Counted from the stretch's first letter, positions 1 through 6,963 are shown. The stretch: 8,589 nt of DNA from Bacteroidota bacterium (GCA_030691295.1 JAUYEQ010000721.1:1-8589), one strand, 5' to 3'. The notes: generated by a model from the letters alone, not told the origin. Made by a program: numbers and translations.

Positions 1-1
1 T

Positions 2-157
2 ACCAGTAACGAACAAAAAATGCTGAAAGATGCGTGGGGATTGTATTCATCCGACTTTCAGGAACAAGTTGAAAAAGAATGGATTGATTCGTTAAAAAAG
101 AAATATCCGGTTAAAATTAACAAGAAAGTGCTCAATAAAATTCAGGCGGTTCAATGA
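2..157 (+). CDS. Peptidylprolyl isomerase / SurA-like foldase, C-terminal fragment (5' end outside window)
   Basis: The frame is open from the left edge to a TGA at 155-157 and gives 51 residues. The fragment contains a D-[FY]-Q-x-x-[VL]-E-x-EWI segment followed by SLKKKYPVKIN and a final helix. From memory, this resembles the C-terminal end of Bacteroidota periplasmic parvulin-type peptidylprolyl isomerases, where a last helical segment and a 'KYPV.[IV]N' strand close the SurA-like chaperone module. The catalytic domain would lie upstream and cannot be seen. The stop overlaps the next start codon as ATGA (154-157), which suggests translational coupling. The two genes downstream also encode foldase-type proteins, which supports the assignment. 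The family call rests on a short tail and on context, so it is only moderately certain. Confidence 0.7.
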   Translation, partial: TSNEQKMLKDAWGLYSSDFQEQVEKEWIDSLKKKYPVKINKKVLNKIQAVQ

Positions 158-1017
158 TTAAAACAGGGTTCTTTAGCATTATTTTCGCTTTGCTTCTAGC
201 ATCATGCCATCTGTTTGTTGAAACTGGTGAGCCAATTGCGCAGGTTGGAAAACATGTATTGACCATGGAGGAGCTTGGAAAGAATATACCTGATTACCTC
301 GATGAAACCGACAGTTCGCTGTGGGCCGACGATTACGTTAAGCGCTGGATTCAGAGCGAACTATTATTGCTGAAAGCGGAGGAAAATCTGAGAGCTGACA
401 TGAAAGATGTAAGCAAGGAACTCGATGAATACCGAAACTCACTGATTGTTTACCGGTACAAAAACGAGTTGATGAAACAAAAAATGGATACCACTGTTAA
501 TGAGGCCGATATACTGAAATATTTCAATGAAAACCGTGAGAATTTTATTCTGAACCGGAATATTGTGAAAGCCATTTATATCAAAGTTCCGGTGGCGGTT
601 TCGAGCCCTGAAAACCTTAAGGATCTTTGTATAAGCGATGATCCGGAGCAACTGGCCAAACTGAACGAGTATTGTATAAGTTATGCAAAAATTTATGATC
701 GCTTTAATGATCAGTGGGTTGCAGCTGATATGGTGTTGGAAAATACACCGGTAGAAATAACCAATCAGCAGCACTTTCTGGAAAGAAACCGATTCGTTGA
801 AAGCAGCGATATGAATTATTACTATCTTGTCTGCATTCGTGATTATCGATTTTCCGGTAAGGTTTCTCCCCTTGATTACGTTTATAACGACATCAGAAAT
901 TTGATTTTAAGCAAACAGAAAATACAGTTTCTGAAACAAATAGAAAAAGATGTTTACAAAGAAGGAGTGGATAATAAAAAAGTAAAAGTATTTAAAACAA
1001 AAAATAATCGTTTATGA
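154..1017 (+). CDS. Periplasmic lipoprotein, SurA/PpiC-like foldase without a clear parvulin core
   Basis: This is a 287-aa protein with a lipoprotein signal: residues 1-17 are hydrophobic and end in LLAS before Cys18, a good lipobox, so the mature protein is probably lipid-anchored in the periplasm. Residues about 26-120 look like the SurA N-terminal helical module: an 'IAQVGKHVLTMEEL' strand-helix, then 'YVKRWIQSELLLLKAEENL', then a charged helix. Residues 121-133 carry the 'YFNENRENF' hallmark that precedes the isomerase domain in this superfamily. The middle (about 135-235) lacks the GGELG-like and 'FGYHII' parvulin motifs that are clear in the next gene, so isomerase activity is doubtful. 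A C-terminal helix (about 238-270) again looks SurA/PrsA-like. It overlaps its neighbours by 4 bp on both sides (ATGA at 154-157 and 1014-1017). A chaperone role for outer-membrane proteins is inferred. Confidence 0.75.
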   Translation: MIKTGFFSIIFALLLASCHLFVETGEPIAQVGKHVLTMEELGKNIPDYLDETDSSLWADDYVKRWIQSELLLLKAEENLRADMKDVSKELDEYRNSLIVYRYKNELMKQKMDTTVNEADILKYFNENRENFILNRNIVKAIYIKVPVAVSSPENLKDLCISDDPEQLAKLNEYCISYAKIYDRFNDQWVAADMVLENTPVEITNQQHFLERNRFVESSDMNYYYLVCIRDYRFSGKVSPLDYVYNDIRNLILSKQKIQFLKQIEKDVYKEGVDNKKVKVFKTKNNRL

Positions 1018-2366
1018 TCAGAAAATTAATTGGTTTATTTATCCTTGCCGGATTTGTGGCCTCAAGCAATCAGACCATTGCACAGGATAAAGTTGTTGAC
1101 CAGATCGTGTCAGTAGTTGGTAAAAATATTATCCTGAAATCGGACATTGAAAGCATGTTTCAGCAGCAACAGGCGCAGGGAATCACCACCGAAGGCGATA
1201 TGAAATGTGAGATACTGGAAAATTTTCTGGTCGAAAAACTATTGCTTGCGGAAGCTGAAATGGATACAACCATTATAGTTAGCGACAATCAGATCAATCA
1301 AAACCTGGAACAACGTATCCAGTATTTTATTTCGCATCTGGGTTCAGAGAAAGAGGTAGAAGCCTACTTTAAAAAGTCGATCATGGAATTGAAAGCTGAT
1401 ATGCAGGACGTCATCAAAAACCAACAGATGACTCAGCAGATGCAGGGGAAAATTCTTGATAAAGTTACTGTGACCCCTGCCGAAGTGCGCCTTCACTTCA
1501 GAAATTTACCGGAAGCCGAAATCCCGCAAATTGATGCCAAACTGGAATATGCCCAGATTACAGTACTTCCCGTAATCAGTCTGGACGAAGAAGAACGCAT
1601 AAAATCAACTCTTCGTGAATTGAAACGACGTATTGAAAGTGGCGAAAGCAGTTTTGGCCCAATGGCAGTTATTTATTCGGAAGATGGAGCTGCCCGTACT
1701 GGCGGCGAACTTGATTACATGGGACGTGGAAACCTCGATCCGGCTTATGCTGCGGCTGCCTTTAACCTGAAAGGCGATAAAATTTCGAATGTCGTAAAAA
1801 GTGATTTCGGATACCACATTATTCAGGTGATGGACCGCAAAGGCGAACAACTTAAAACCCGCCACATCATTATGAAACCAAAAGTTTCTCCTGAATCGAT
1901 GGAAAAAGCATTCAATCAAATCGACAGTATTGCCGATTTTATCCGCAAAGAAACGTTCAAATTTGAAGAAGCTGCTTTGCGGTATTCGTATGACAAAAAC
2001 TCGAGGAACAATGGTGGGATTGTAATTAATCCTGAAACCGGTGAGTCGAAATGGAAACTGAGTGAACTCGATCCTGATGTGAGTAAAATAATTACCGGCT
2101 TGAAAATAAACGAGATTTCGGAACCTTTCAAAACCCTTGATGACAAACAACGACCAGTATATAAAATTGTGAAACTCCTGAACAAAACCAATGCACATAC
2201 CGCCAACCTGCGCGACGATTACGTTGAGTTAAGCGACATGTACATGGCTTCGAAGAAAGAAAAAAGGATGGATGAGTGGATCCGCGAAAAACAAATGGGA
2301 ACATATGTGCGCATTGACCCAACTTATGTGAATTGTAATTTCAAATACGCAGGTTGGGTAAAGTAA
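1014..2366 (+). CDS. SurA-like periplasmic peptidylprolyl isomerase with two parvulin domains
   Basis: This 450-aa protein has a Sec signal peptide (positively charged MIRK, hydrophobic core about 5-16, likely cleavage near residues 23-24). Residues about 26-165 form the SurA-type N-terminal chaperone module, with 'DQIVSVVGKNIILKSDIE' as the typical first strand and helix. Parvulin domain 1 (about 173-276) is canonical: 'GGELDYMGRGNLDPAY' at 230-245 and 'SDFGYHIIQVMDR' at 263-275. Parvulin domain 2 (about 280-390) starts with 'TRHIIMKPK' and keeps an 'NNGG' turn at 332-335, but is more divergent. SurA-family proteins catalyse prolyl cis-trans isomerisation and, mainly, carry unfolded beta-barrel proteins across the periplasm to the BAM machinery. 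The ATG overlaps the stop of the upstream lipoprotein gene (ATGA), which fixes the start. The strict orthology needed for the name surA is not established, because Bacteroidota carry several paralogues. Confidence 0.9.
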   Translation: MIRKLIGLFILAGFVASSNQTIAQDKVVDQIVSVVGKNIILKSDIESMFQQQQAQGITTEGDMKCEILENFLVEKLLLAEAEMDTTIIVSDNQINQNLEQRIQYFISHLGSEKEVEAYFKKSIMELKADMQDVIKNQQMTQQMQGKILDKVTVTPAEVRLHFRNLPEAEIPQIDAKLEYAQITVLPVISLDEEERIKSTLRELKRRIESGESSFGPMAVIYSEDGAARTGGELDYMGRGNLDPAYAAAAFNLKGDKISNVVKSDFGYHIIQVMDRKGEQLKTRHIIMKPKVSPESMEKAFNQIDSIADFIRKETFKFEEAALRYSYDKNSRNNGGIVINPETGESKWKLSELDPDVSKIITGLKINEISEPFKTLDDKQRPVYKIVKLLNKTNAHTANLRDDYVELSDMYMASKKEKRMDEWIREKQMGTYVRIDPTYVNCNFKYAGWVK

Positions 2367-2378
2367 AATTTGGGAAAG

Positions 2379-3344
2379 ATGACTTTTAAAAATGAAGTTG
2401 AAGCTGTTAATGCACTTAGCAATAAATTTGCGGAGCTGCGTTCTGAGATAAAAAAAAGAATCTACGGACAGGATGAAATCATCAATCAGGTTTTGGTTGC
2501 CATGTTCAGCCGGGGGCATTGTTTGCTGATCGGCGTTCCAGGACTCGCAAAAACCCTGCTCGTAAATACCATTTCCGAGGTACTTGGCCTTCAGTACAAG
2601 CGAATTCAGTTTACGCCGGATTTGATGCCATCTGATATCATCGGAACTGAAATTCTGGACAAAGACCGTGAATTTAAATTTATACGCGGTCCTATCTTTG
2701 CCAACATCATCCTGGCCGACGAAATTAACCGTACACCGCCCAAAACACAGGCGGCTCTGCTGGAAGCCATGCAGGAACATTCAGTAACTGCTGCCGGTCA
2801 GAAATACCTGCTCGACAATCCGTTTTTTGTGCTGGCAACCCAAAATCCGATTGAACAGGAAGGTACTTATCCGCTTCCCGAAGCTCAGCTCGACCGTTTT
2901 ATGTTCTCTATCTGGCTCGATTATCCAAAATTTGAGGATGAAATGACCATTGTACAAAATACTACTTCCAATTTCGCTGCCCATTTGAACGAAATTATTT
3001 CGAAAGAGGAGATCCGCTATTTTCAGGATCTAATTTTGAAAGTGCCGGTGAACGAGAATGTGCTGAAATATGCCGTTAGCCTGTCGTCGAAAACACGCCC
3101 GAACACTGAACTGGCGGCTCCGGTGGCCAACAAATACCTGAAATGGGGTGCAGGTCCGCGTGCCTCTCAGTATTTGGTTTTGGGCGCTAAAACCCATGCT
3201 GCCCTTCAGGGAAAATATTCGCCTGATATCGACGACATCAAAAAAGTGGCTGTGAGCATTTTGCGCCACCGAATCATTAAAAATTACAAGGCCGAAGCTG
3301 ACAACATTTCAGTTGAAGACATTATTTCGGAATTGATGCAATAA
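2379..3344 (+). CDS. MoxR-family AAA+ ATPase
   Basis: This is a cytoplasmic AAA+ ATPase of 321 aa, the usual MoxR length. Counting from the ATG, Walker A is GVPGLAKT at about 52-59, and Walker B is 'IILADEINR' with the catalytic Asp-Glu at about 114-115. The family signature 'PPKTQAALLEAMQE' follows. Sensor 1 is 'LATQNPIEQEGTYPLPEAQL' at about 152-171, with the DRF arginine-finger region next. Sensor 2 is 'GPRAS' at about 259-263. MoxR proteins use ATP to activate or assemble partner proteins, often von Willebrand-factor or DUF58 proteins, but no such partner is encoded here. The ATG at 2379 is preferred. An in-frame TTG at 2370 would add only three residues (reading M-G-K if used as a start) and has no better ribosome-binding signal. 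The gene lies 12 bp after the SurA-like gene and 4 bp before the OstA-like gene, so it probably belongs to the same operon. Confidence 0.93.
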   Translation: MTFKNEVEAVNALSNKFAELRSEIKKRIYGQDEIINQVLVAMFSRGHCLLIGVPGLAKTLLVNTISEVLGLQYKRIQFTPDLMPSDIIGTEILDKDREFKFIRGPIFANIILADEINRTPPKTQAALLEAMQEHSVTAAGQKYLLDNPFFVLATQNPIEQEGTYPLPEAQLDRFMFSIWLDYPKFEDEMTIVQNTTSNFAAHLNEIISKEEIRYFQDLILKVPVNENVLKYAVSLSSKTRPNTELAAPVANKYLKWGAGPRASQYLVLGAKTHAALQGKYSPDIDDIKKVAVSILRHRIIKNYKAEADNISVEDIISELMQ

Positions 3345-3348
3345 CCGG

Positions 3349-5190
3349 ATGATAAAAACAAGTATGTACAGGAAAGCAGAAATCAGGGTACTCTTTATTT
3401 TGCTTTCTGCATTGTTTGCTTTTTCAGGAACAGGCTTTGCCCAGACAAAAAAACGGGTGGAGATTGTTCATTGTGATTCACTTGACTACAATGACCGCAT
3501 TGTTGCAAATGCACAGCGGCTTATGGGCAATGTGCACATAAAAATGGAAGGTGTTCTGATGTGGTGCGATAGTTTGTATTCCTATACCAACAATAATATG
3601 GTGGATGCTTTCGGCAGAGTGCACATCATTCGGGGTGATACTTTGAACATGTATGCCGATTTTATCAATTACAACGGCGATACCAAGTTTGCAAAAGCCC
3701 GCCGGAATGTAAAACTCATTGATAAAAAAGTTACCCTGACCACCGATTCACTGGATTATACGATGGCTACCGACATGGCCTCGTACAATTATTCCGGAAC
3801 CGTTAAGGACTCAACCAATGTCCTGAAATCGCTGATAGGTCAGTATTACGTAAACGAAAGAAAGGCCTACTTCAGAACTAATGTTGACGGAGTTACCAAG
3901 GATTACAAAATAAAATCGGATACCCTTATTTATTTTACCAATACCCAAAAAGTTTTTATTGAAGGGCCAACTTATATTTTTAATGAAAAGGATACACTTT
4001 ATGCCGAATATGGCTGGTACGACAGCAGCAAAAATCTGGCAAATCTTACCAAAAAGCCGCGGATATGGAATGTAAAACAAAATGTAAAAGCTGATTCAAT
4101 TTTCTACGATAAGATAAAAGGTGAAGGTCTCGCCAGGGGAAATGCACGTCTGGAGGACATTGAAAACAAAATTATAGTTGAAGGAAACCGCATTGAATAC
4201 AACGACATCTCCAAAATTGCCCTGGCAACCGATTCTGCGATGCTCATTCAGTATTCAGAAACGGATTCATTGTTTTTACATGCCGAGATCCTTAGAACCA
4301 TGCCGGACACTGCAGTGTCAAGAAAATCAGTACCCGTTAAAAAGCTTCCCGTAAAAACAACATCCAGTCCCGTTGTTCCCGACACGTTGACATCGGTTGG
4401 CAAAGTTAATGAAGTGTTGACGAATGATGAGTTAAGAGCTGATGTGTCAACTTCCGTAAAATTGTCAGTTGATACTTTAAACACGGAGATGTTGGATTTT
4501 GTAAAATTAAGTAATGATACATTGAGTGCCGATACGCTGGACATAAAGCCGCCAAAAGACGCGCGTTTGGTGCTTGCCTATCACAAAGTCAGGTTTTTCC
4601 GTGAAGATATGCAGGGCAAGTGCGACTCGTTGGTTTACTGGTCGAAAGACTCTACCATTCAGATGTTTACAGAGCCAGTCGTATGGTCGAACAAAAACCA
4701 GATTACCGCTAATTACATCGAAATGATCAACCGAAGCAAAGACCCCGATGAAGTGATCATGAAAGATGATGCTTTTATCATTTCAATGGAAGACGACAGC
4801 ATCCGATTCAATCAGATTAAAGGGAAAAACATGACTGGTTATGTTCGCAATAATGAACTTTACAAAATTGATGTGAACGGGAACGGGCAATCCAACTACT
4901 ATGCCCGCGACAAAACCGGTATTATCGGACTGAACAAGGCTGAAAGCAGCAATATTACCATACACATGAATCAAGGCAAGGTTGCAAGGATAGTATTCAT
5001 AAAATCACCAGAGGGTGAGCTAAAGCCAATGGCTGACATAGATGAAGGAGATAAGATGTTGCCGGGATTCAATTGGCAGCAGGATATCAGACCCAAATCG
5101 AAGAAAGATATTTTTAGAACTGAAGGCGCTGCTATACAAAATAAACAAGGGCAGGAAATCCTGCCCTTGAAAGGTTCTACCGGGAATTGA
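3349..5190 (+). CDS. OstA/LptA-like periplasmic protein (OstA-like_N family)
   Basis: This 613-aa protein starts with a signal peptide: a charged segment to about residue 13, a hydrophobic core to about 25, and likely cleavage after GFAQ near 32. The body repeats short beta-strand units, with a D-[ST]-L/I core followed by an aromatic residue, at about residues 43, 74, 97, 133, 191, 216, 249, 306 and 426. This pattern is typical of the OstA/LptA jelly-roll that binds lipopolysaccharide. The last part (about 405-560) resumes the fold with 'AYHKVRFFRED' and 'GKCDSLVYWS'. Members of the family act in the periplasm in LPS or lipooligosaccharide transport, and outer-membrane attachment is not evident here. 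A low-complexity stretch (about 318-402) interrupts the domain and contains a tandem repeat, listed separately. The final 15 codons contain a perfect hairpin. An alternative ATG at 3364 would shorten the signal region by five residues. It is the last gene of the tightly spaced run. Confidence 0.88.
   Translation: MIKTSMYRKAEIRVLFILLSALFAFSGTGFAQTKKRVEIVHCDSLDYNDRIVANAQRLMGNVHIKMEGVLMWCDSLYSYTNNNMVDAFGRVHIIRGDTLNMYADFINYNGDTKFAKARRNVKLIDKKVTLTTDSLDYTMATDMASYNYSGTVKDSTNVLKSLIGQYYVNERKAYFRTNVDGVTKDYKIKSDTLIYFTNTQKVFIEGPTYIFNEKDTLYAEYGWYDSSKNLANLTKKPRIWNVKQNVKADSIFYDKIKGEGLARGNARLEDIENKIIVEGNRIEYNDISKIALATDSAMLIQYSETDSLFLHAEILRTMPDTAVSRKSVPVKKLPVKTTSSPVVPDTLTSVGKVNEVLTNDELRADVSTSVKLSVDTLNTEMLDFVKLSNDTLSADTLDIKPPKDARLVLAYHKVRFFREDMQGKCDSLVYWSKDSTIQMFTEPVVWSNKNQITANYIEMINRSKDPDEVIMKDDAFIISMEDDSIRFNQIKGKNMTGYVRNNELYKIDVNGNGQSNYYARDKTGIIGLNKAESSNITIHMNQGKVARIVFIKSPEGELKPMADIDEGDKMLPGFNWQQDIRPKSKKDIFRTEGAAIQNKQGQEILPLKGSTGN
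4366..4545 (+). repeat. Four degenerate 45-bp (15-residue) tandem units inside the OstA-like gene
   Basis: Residues 340-399 of the OstA-like protein align in register every 15 residues, with a D-[TE]-L core at 345, 360, 375 and 390. The last two units (4456-4500 and 4501-4545) both start with GTAAAATT and encode VKLSVDTLNTEMLDF and VKLSNDTLSADTLDI. By hand count they share 9 of 15 residues and about 27 of 45 bases. The unit before them (residues 355-369) shares about 6 of 15, and the first is barely above noise. The stretch is rich in Thr, Ser, Val and Asp and has no aromatic strand pattern, so it is probably a flexible linker or loop grown by repeat duplication. Confidence 0.7.
5146..5169. 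other. Perfect 10-bp inverted repeat with 4-nt loop in the 3' end of the OstA-like gene
   Basis: CAAGGGCAGG (5146-5155), the loop AAAT (5156-5159) and CCTGCCCTTG (5160-5169) form a strong GC-rich hairpin inside the last codons of the gene. On the + strand no T run follows (AAAGGTTCTACC), so it is not a standard intrinsic terminator for this gene. On the - strand the hairpin is followed by TTTATTTTG, which looks more like a terminator tail, yet no - strand gene is seen. It may also protect or process the 3' end of the mRNA. The structure is directly visible and its role is open. Confidence 0.75.
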
Positions 5191-5199
5191 TTGATTAGT

Positions 5200-5222
5200 T
5201 CGGAACACCGATAGATTTTTTT
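5200..5222 (+). terminator. Weak intrinsic terminator candidate after the OstA-like gene
   Basis: TCGG, loop AACA and CCGA (5200-5211) form a 4-bp stem starting 10 bp after the stop codon. A run of seven T (5216-5222) follows four bases later. The stem is short, so termination here would be weak or incidental. The position after the last gene of the operon and before a 200-bp spacer is the main support. Confidence 0.3.
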
Positions 5223-5311
5223 ATGAATTACTAAAACTCAATCAGGAATAAAACTTTGTAAGAGCCGTTTTATTATTCAGAAATGAATAAAAATTTTTGC
5301 AAACTATATAT

Positions 5312-5343
5312 TTTGCTGTTTTTTCCGTAACAATTTATTTTTA
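5312..5343 (+). promoter_or_regulatory. Candidate Bacteroidota-type promoter for the AI-2E-family gene
   Basis: TTTG (5312-5315) lies 20 nt before TATTTTTA (5336-5343), close to the Bacteroidota -33/-7 consensus TTTG and TAnnTTTG with one mismatch at the last base. It sits about 70 bp before the ATG at 5415. The same 9-mer TATTTTTAT recurs at 5374-5382, with a poorer upstream element (ATTG at 5352-5355, 18 nt away). The rest of the 224-bp spacer (5191-5414) is AT-rich. It also holds TTTGCAAA (5296-5303), a palindrome next to the -33 element that could be an operator. AT-rich DNA yields such matches by chance, so confidence is low. Confidence 0.3.
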
Positions 5344-5414
5344 TCAAGCTCATTGTCTGCCAAATAAAACAAGTATTTTTATATTCTGAATCATCGCAAA
5401 TAAAATCTAACGAC

Positions 5415-6548
5415 ATGAATATTTCAGAACAACCTTTTTATTTTCGGGCAACTATTTACCTTTTGCTGGCTGGTTTAATTGTGGCTTTTCTTATTCTGGC
5501 TAAAAATATACTGATTCCCTTTACTATAGCAGTAGTATTTACCTTTCTGCTATTACCGGTTTCAAGAAAACTGGAACAATGGAGATTCCCCAAGGTGTTA
5601 GCCATATTAATCAGTATTTTACTGGCTTTGGCTTGTTTTGTGGCAATGGTTTACTTTTTCTATTCACAGGTAATGAGTTTTGTAAACGACTGGCCGGCAA
5701 TGCAAGAAGCATTAACAGCAAAGTGGGTTAACTTCCAGCAATTTATAAGTGAGACTTTTAACGTAAGCAAACTTGAGCAACAAGTTTGGTTAAAGACAAA
5801 AATCCAGGAAAGCGCTGCTACCGGCGGAGTGCTTGTGCTTGGAATTTTTTCGGCAACGACCTCCTTTTTAGCAAGTTTTGCGCTTATACCGATTTATATT
5901 TTCTTCCTTACTTTATATAAGGAGAAGTTCAGAGAGTTTGTACTTCTGATTACCAAAGAAGACAAAAACGACCATGCATTAATGGTGGTGAAAAAAGTTT
6001 CAAGGGTTTCTCAGAAATATGTTGTTGGAATTTTTCTCGATGTATTAATACTATCGATTTTAAATTCAACCGGGTTTTTAATACTTGGTTTGCCACATGC
6101 GATACTTTTTGGTGTGCTTGCTGCGATGCTAAATGTCATTCCATATATTGGTGTGATGATTGGCAGCATTTTACCCATACTCATGGCATTCCTAACCAAA
6201 GATTCAATTAGTTATCCGCTGGCTGTAGCCGGTATCTGTTTTTTTGTTCAGTTCCTCGACAATAATTTTATTACTCCATTTGTTGTTGGAAGCAGTGTAA
6301 GTATAAATCCACTCACGGCAACGCTTGTTTTAGTTTCCAGTGCGATGATTTGGGGCATTCCCGGAATGATACTTTGTATGCCTTTGACTGGCATGGCCAA
6401 AGTGGTTTGCGACAATGTTGAGTCCTTAAAACCTTATGGATTTTTACTTGGGGAAGAGGTTAATTTCAGGGAGCAGGAGCATATTCAGGATAAAATTGTA
6501 AAACGTTTCCGAAAACAAAAAAAAAATTTGGATTCAGCAGCTACTTAA
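5415..6548 (+). CDS. AI-2E family transporter (PerM/TqsA/YdiK-like membrane protein)
   Basis: This 377-aa inner-membrane protein is close to the usual family length of about 350-380. The hydrophobic profile is typical: two helices near the N-terminus (about 13-48), one at about 60-83, a soluble amphipathic stretch (about 84-135), and helices at about 137-168, 203-260, 265-280 and 300-325. Conserved family motifs are present: 'LNVIPYIGVMIGSILP' at 239-254, 'LDNNFITPFVVGSSVSINPL' at 281-300 and 'IWGIPGMILCMPL' at 312-324. The C-terminal tail is charged. Some members are linked to autoinducer-2 export and others to Na+/H+ or Li+/H+ antiport. The substrate cannot be inferred here, and the name should not be read as evidence of quorum sensing. 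Spacers of 224 and 148 bp on either side suggest a monocistronic unit. The 3' end carries a run of ten A (6517-6526) encoding Lys residues. Confidence 0.92.
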   Translation: MNISEQPFYFRATIYLLLAGLIVAFLILAKNILIPFTIAVVFTFLLLPVSRKLEQWRFPKVLAILISILLALACFVAMVYFFYSQVMSFVNDWPAMQEALTAKWVNFQQFISETFNVSKLEQQVWLKTKIQESAATGGVLVLGIFSATTSFLASFALIPIYIFFLTLYKEKFREFVLLITKEDKNDHALMVVKKVSRVSQKYVVGIFLDVLILSILNSTGFLILGLPHAILFGVLAAMLNVIPYIGVMIGSILPILMAFLTKDSISYPLAVAGICFFVQFLDNNFITPFVVGSSVSINPLTATLVLVSSAMIWGIPGMILCMPLTGMAKVVCDNVESLKPYGFLLGEEVNFREQEHIQDKIVKRFRKQKKNLDSAAT

Positions 6549-6591
6549 CTGTTGAGGGATCCACATTAGCATAAAAACAATCGTATTTTTC

Positions 6592-6623
6592 TTTGGTTTT
6601 CCGCCTGATTTTTCTTATATTGC
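6592..6623 (+). promoter_or_regulatory. Possible promoter upstream of the small membrane-protein cassette
   Basis: TTTG (6592-6595) and TATATTGC (6616-6623) are separated by 20 nt, a partial match to the Bacteroidota consensus (the second box matches four of its six fixed bases). The 148-bp spacer 6549-6696 must hold the promoter if the cassette is transcribed alone. It also contains small dyads, TTGA-GAAA-TCAA (6640-6651) and ATTG-CTT-CAAT (6659-6669). This is weak evidence. Confidence 0.2.
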
Positions 6624-6696
6624 CTACCGCAACGAACGTTTGAGAAATCAATCGGTAAATTGCTTCAATAGTCATTAACAATTAAAATTTAACATC

Positions 6697-6963
6697 ATGA
6701 GTTCAGGAAAACTGTTATTGGGTGTATTGGCAGGCGCAGCCGCCGGTGCATTGTTCGGCATTTTGTTTGCTCCCGACAAAGGGAAAGTAACACGCCGTAA
6801 AATTGTAGAAAAAGGTGAAGATTATGTCGATGAGGTAAAAGGTAAATTCAACGATCTTATCGATGATCTGGGCAAAAAAATGGACGGGGTTCAGGCTAAG
6901 GCAAAAAAGATGACCGATGACGCAAAGTCGAAGGTGGAAGACATGAAAACTTCAACCAATTAA
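6697..6963 (+). CDS. YtxH domain-containing small membrane protein
   Basis: This 88-aa protein has one N-terminal membrane helix (about 5-25) with a glycine zipper at G9, G13, G17 and G21, followed by the YtxH signature 'LFAPDKGKVTRRK' (23-35). The rest is a charged Lys/Asp/Glu-rich helix (about 36-83) that would lie in the cytoplasm and may form a coiled coil. YtxH-type proteins are small envelope-associated proteins often linked to general stress or stationary phase, and their biochemistry is poorly known. The architecture parallels YqjD/ElaB of enterobacteria, which tether ribosomes to the membrane, although there the helix is C-terminal. It is the first gene of a three-gene set, 30 bp before the holin-like gene. 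The ATG at 6697 is followed immediately by the expected MSSGK start and suits the family. Confidence 0.88.
   Translation: MSSGKLLLGVLAGAAAGALFGILFAPDKGKVTRRKIVEKGEDYVDEVKGKFNDLIDDLGKKMDGVQAKAKKMTDDAKSKVEDMKTSTN

Noticed and set aside
1605..2198. Long open frame on the - strand (197 codons) inside the SurA-like gene
   Set aside because: It lies fully opposite the conserved parvulin domains, its translation is rich in Phe, Arg, Ile and Asn without any recognisable motif, and it has no promoter or neighbour on that strand. It is an antisense shadow.
2370..2381. TTG start for the MoxR gene
   Set aside because: It adds three residues without a better ribosome-binding signal. The ATG at 2379 gives the usual family length.
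2229..2780. Open frame on the - strand (183 codons) across the SurA-like/MoxR junction
   Set aside because: It is antisense to the Walker A and Walker B region of MoxR and to the end of the SurA-like gene, and its translation shows no family features.
5415..6548. Quorum-sensing autoinducer-2 exporter
   Set aside because: Family membership alone does not show the substrate. Members include antiporters, and no lux-type gene is nearby.
6571..6590. AAAAA/TTTTT dyad after the AI-2E-family gene as a terminator
   Set aside because: The stem has only A-T pairs with an 8-nt loop, too weak to support a terminator call.
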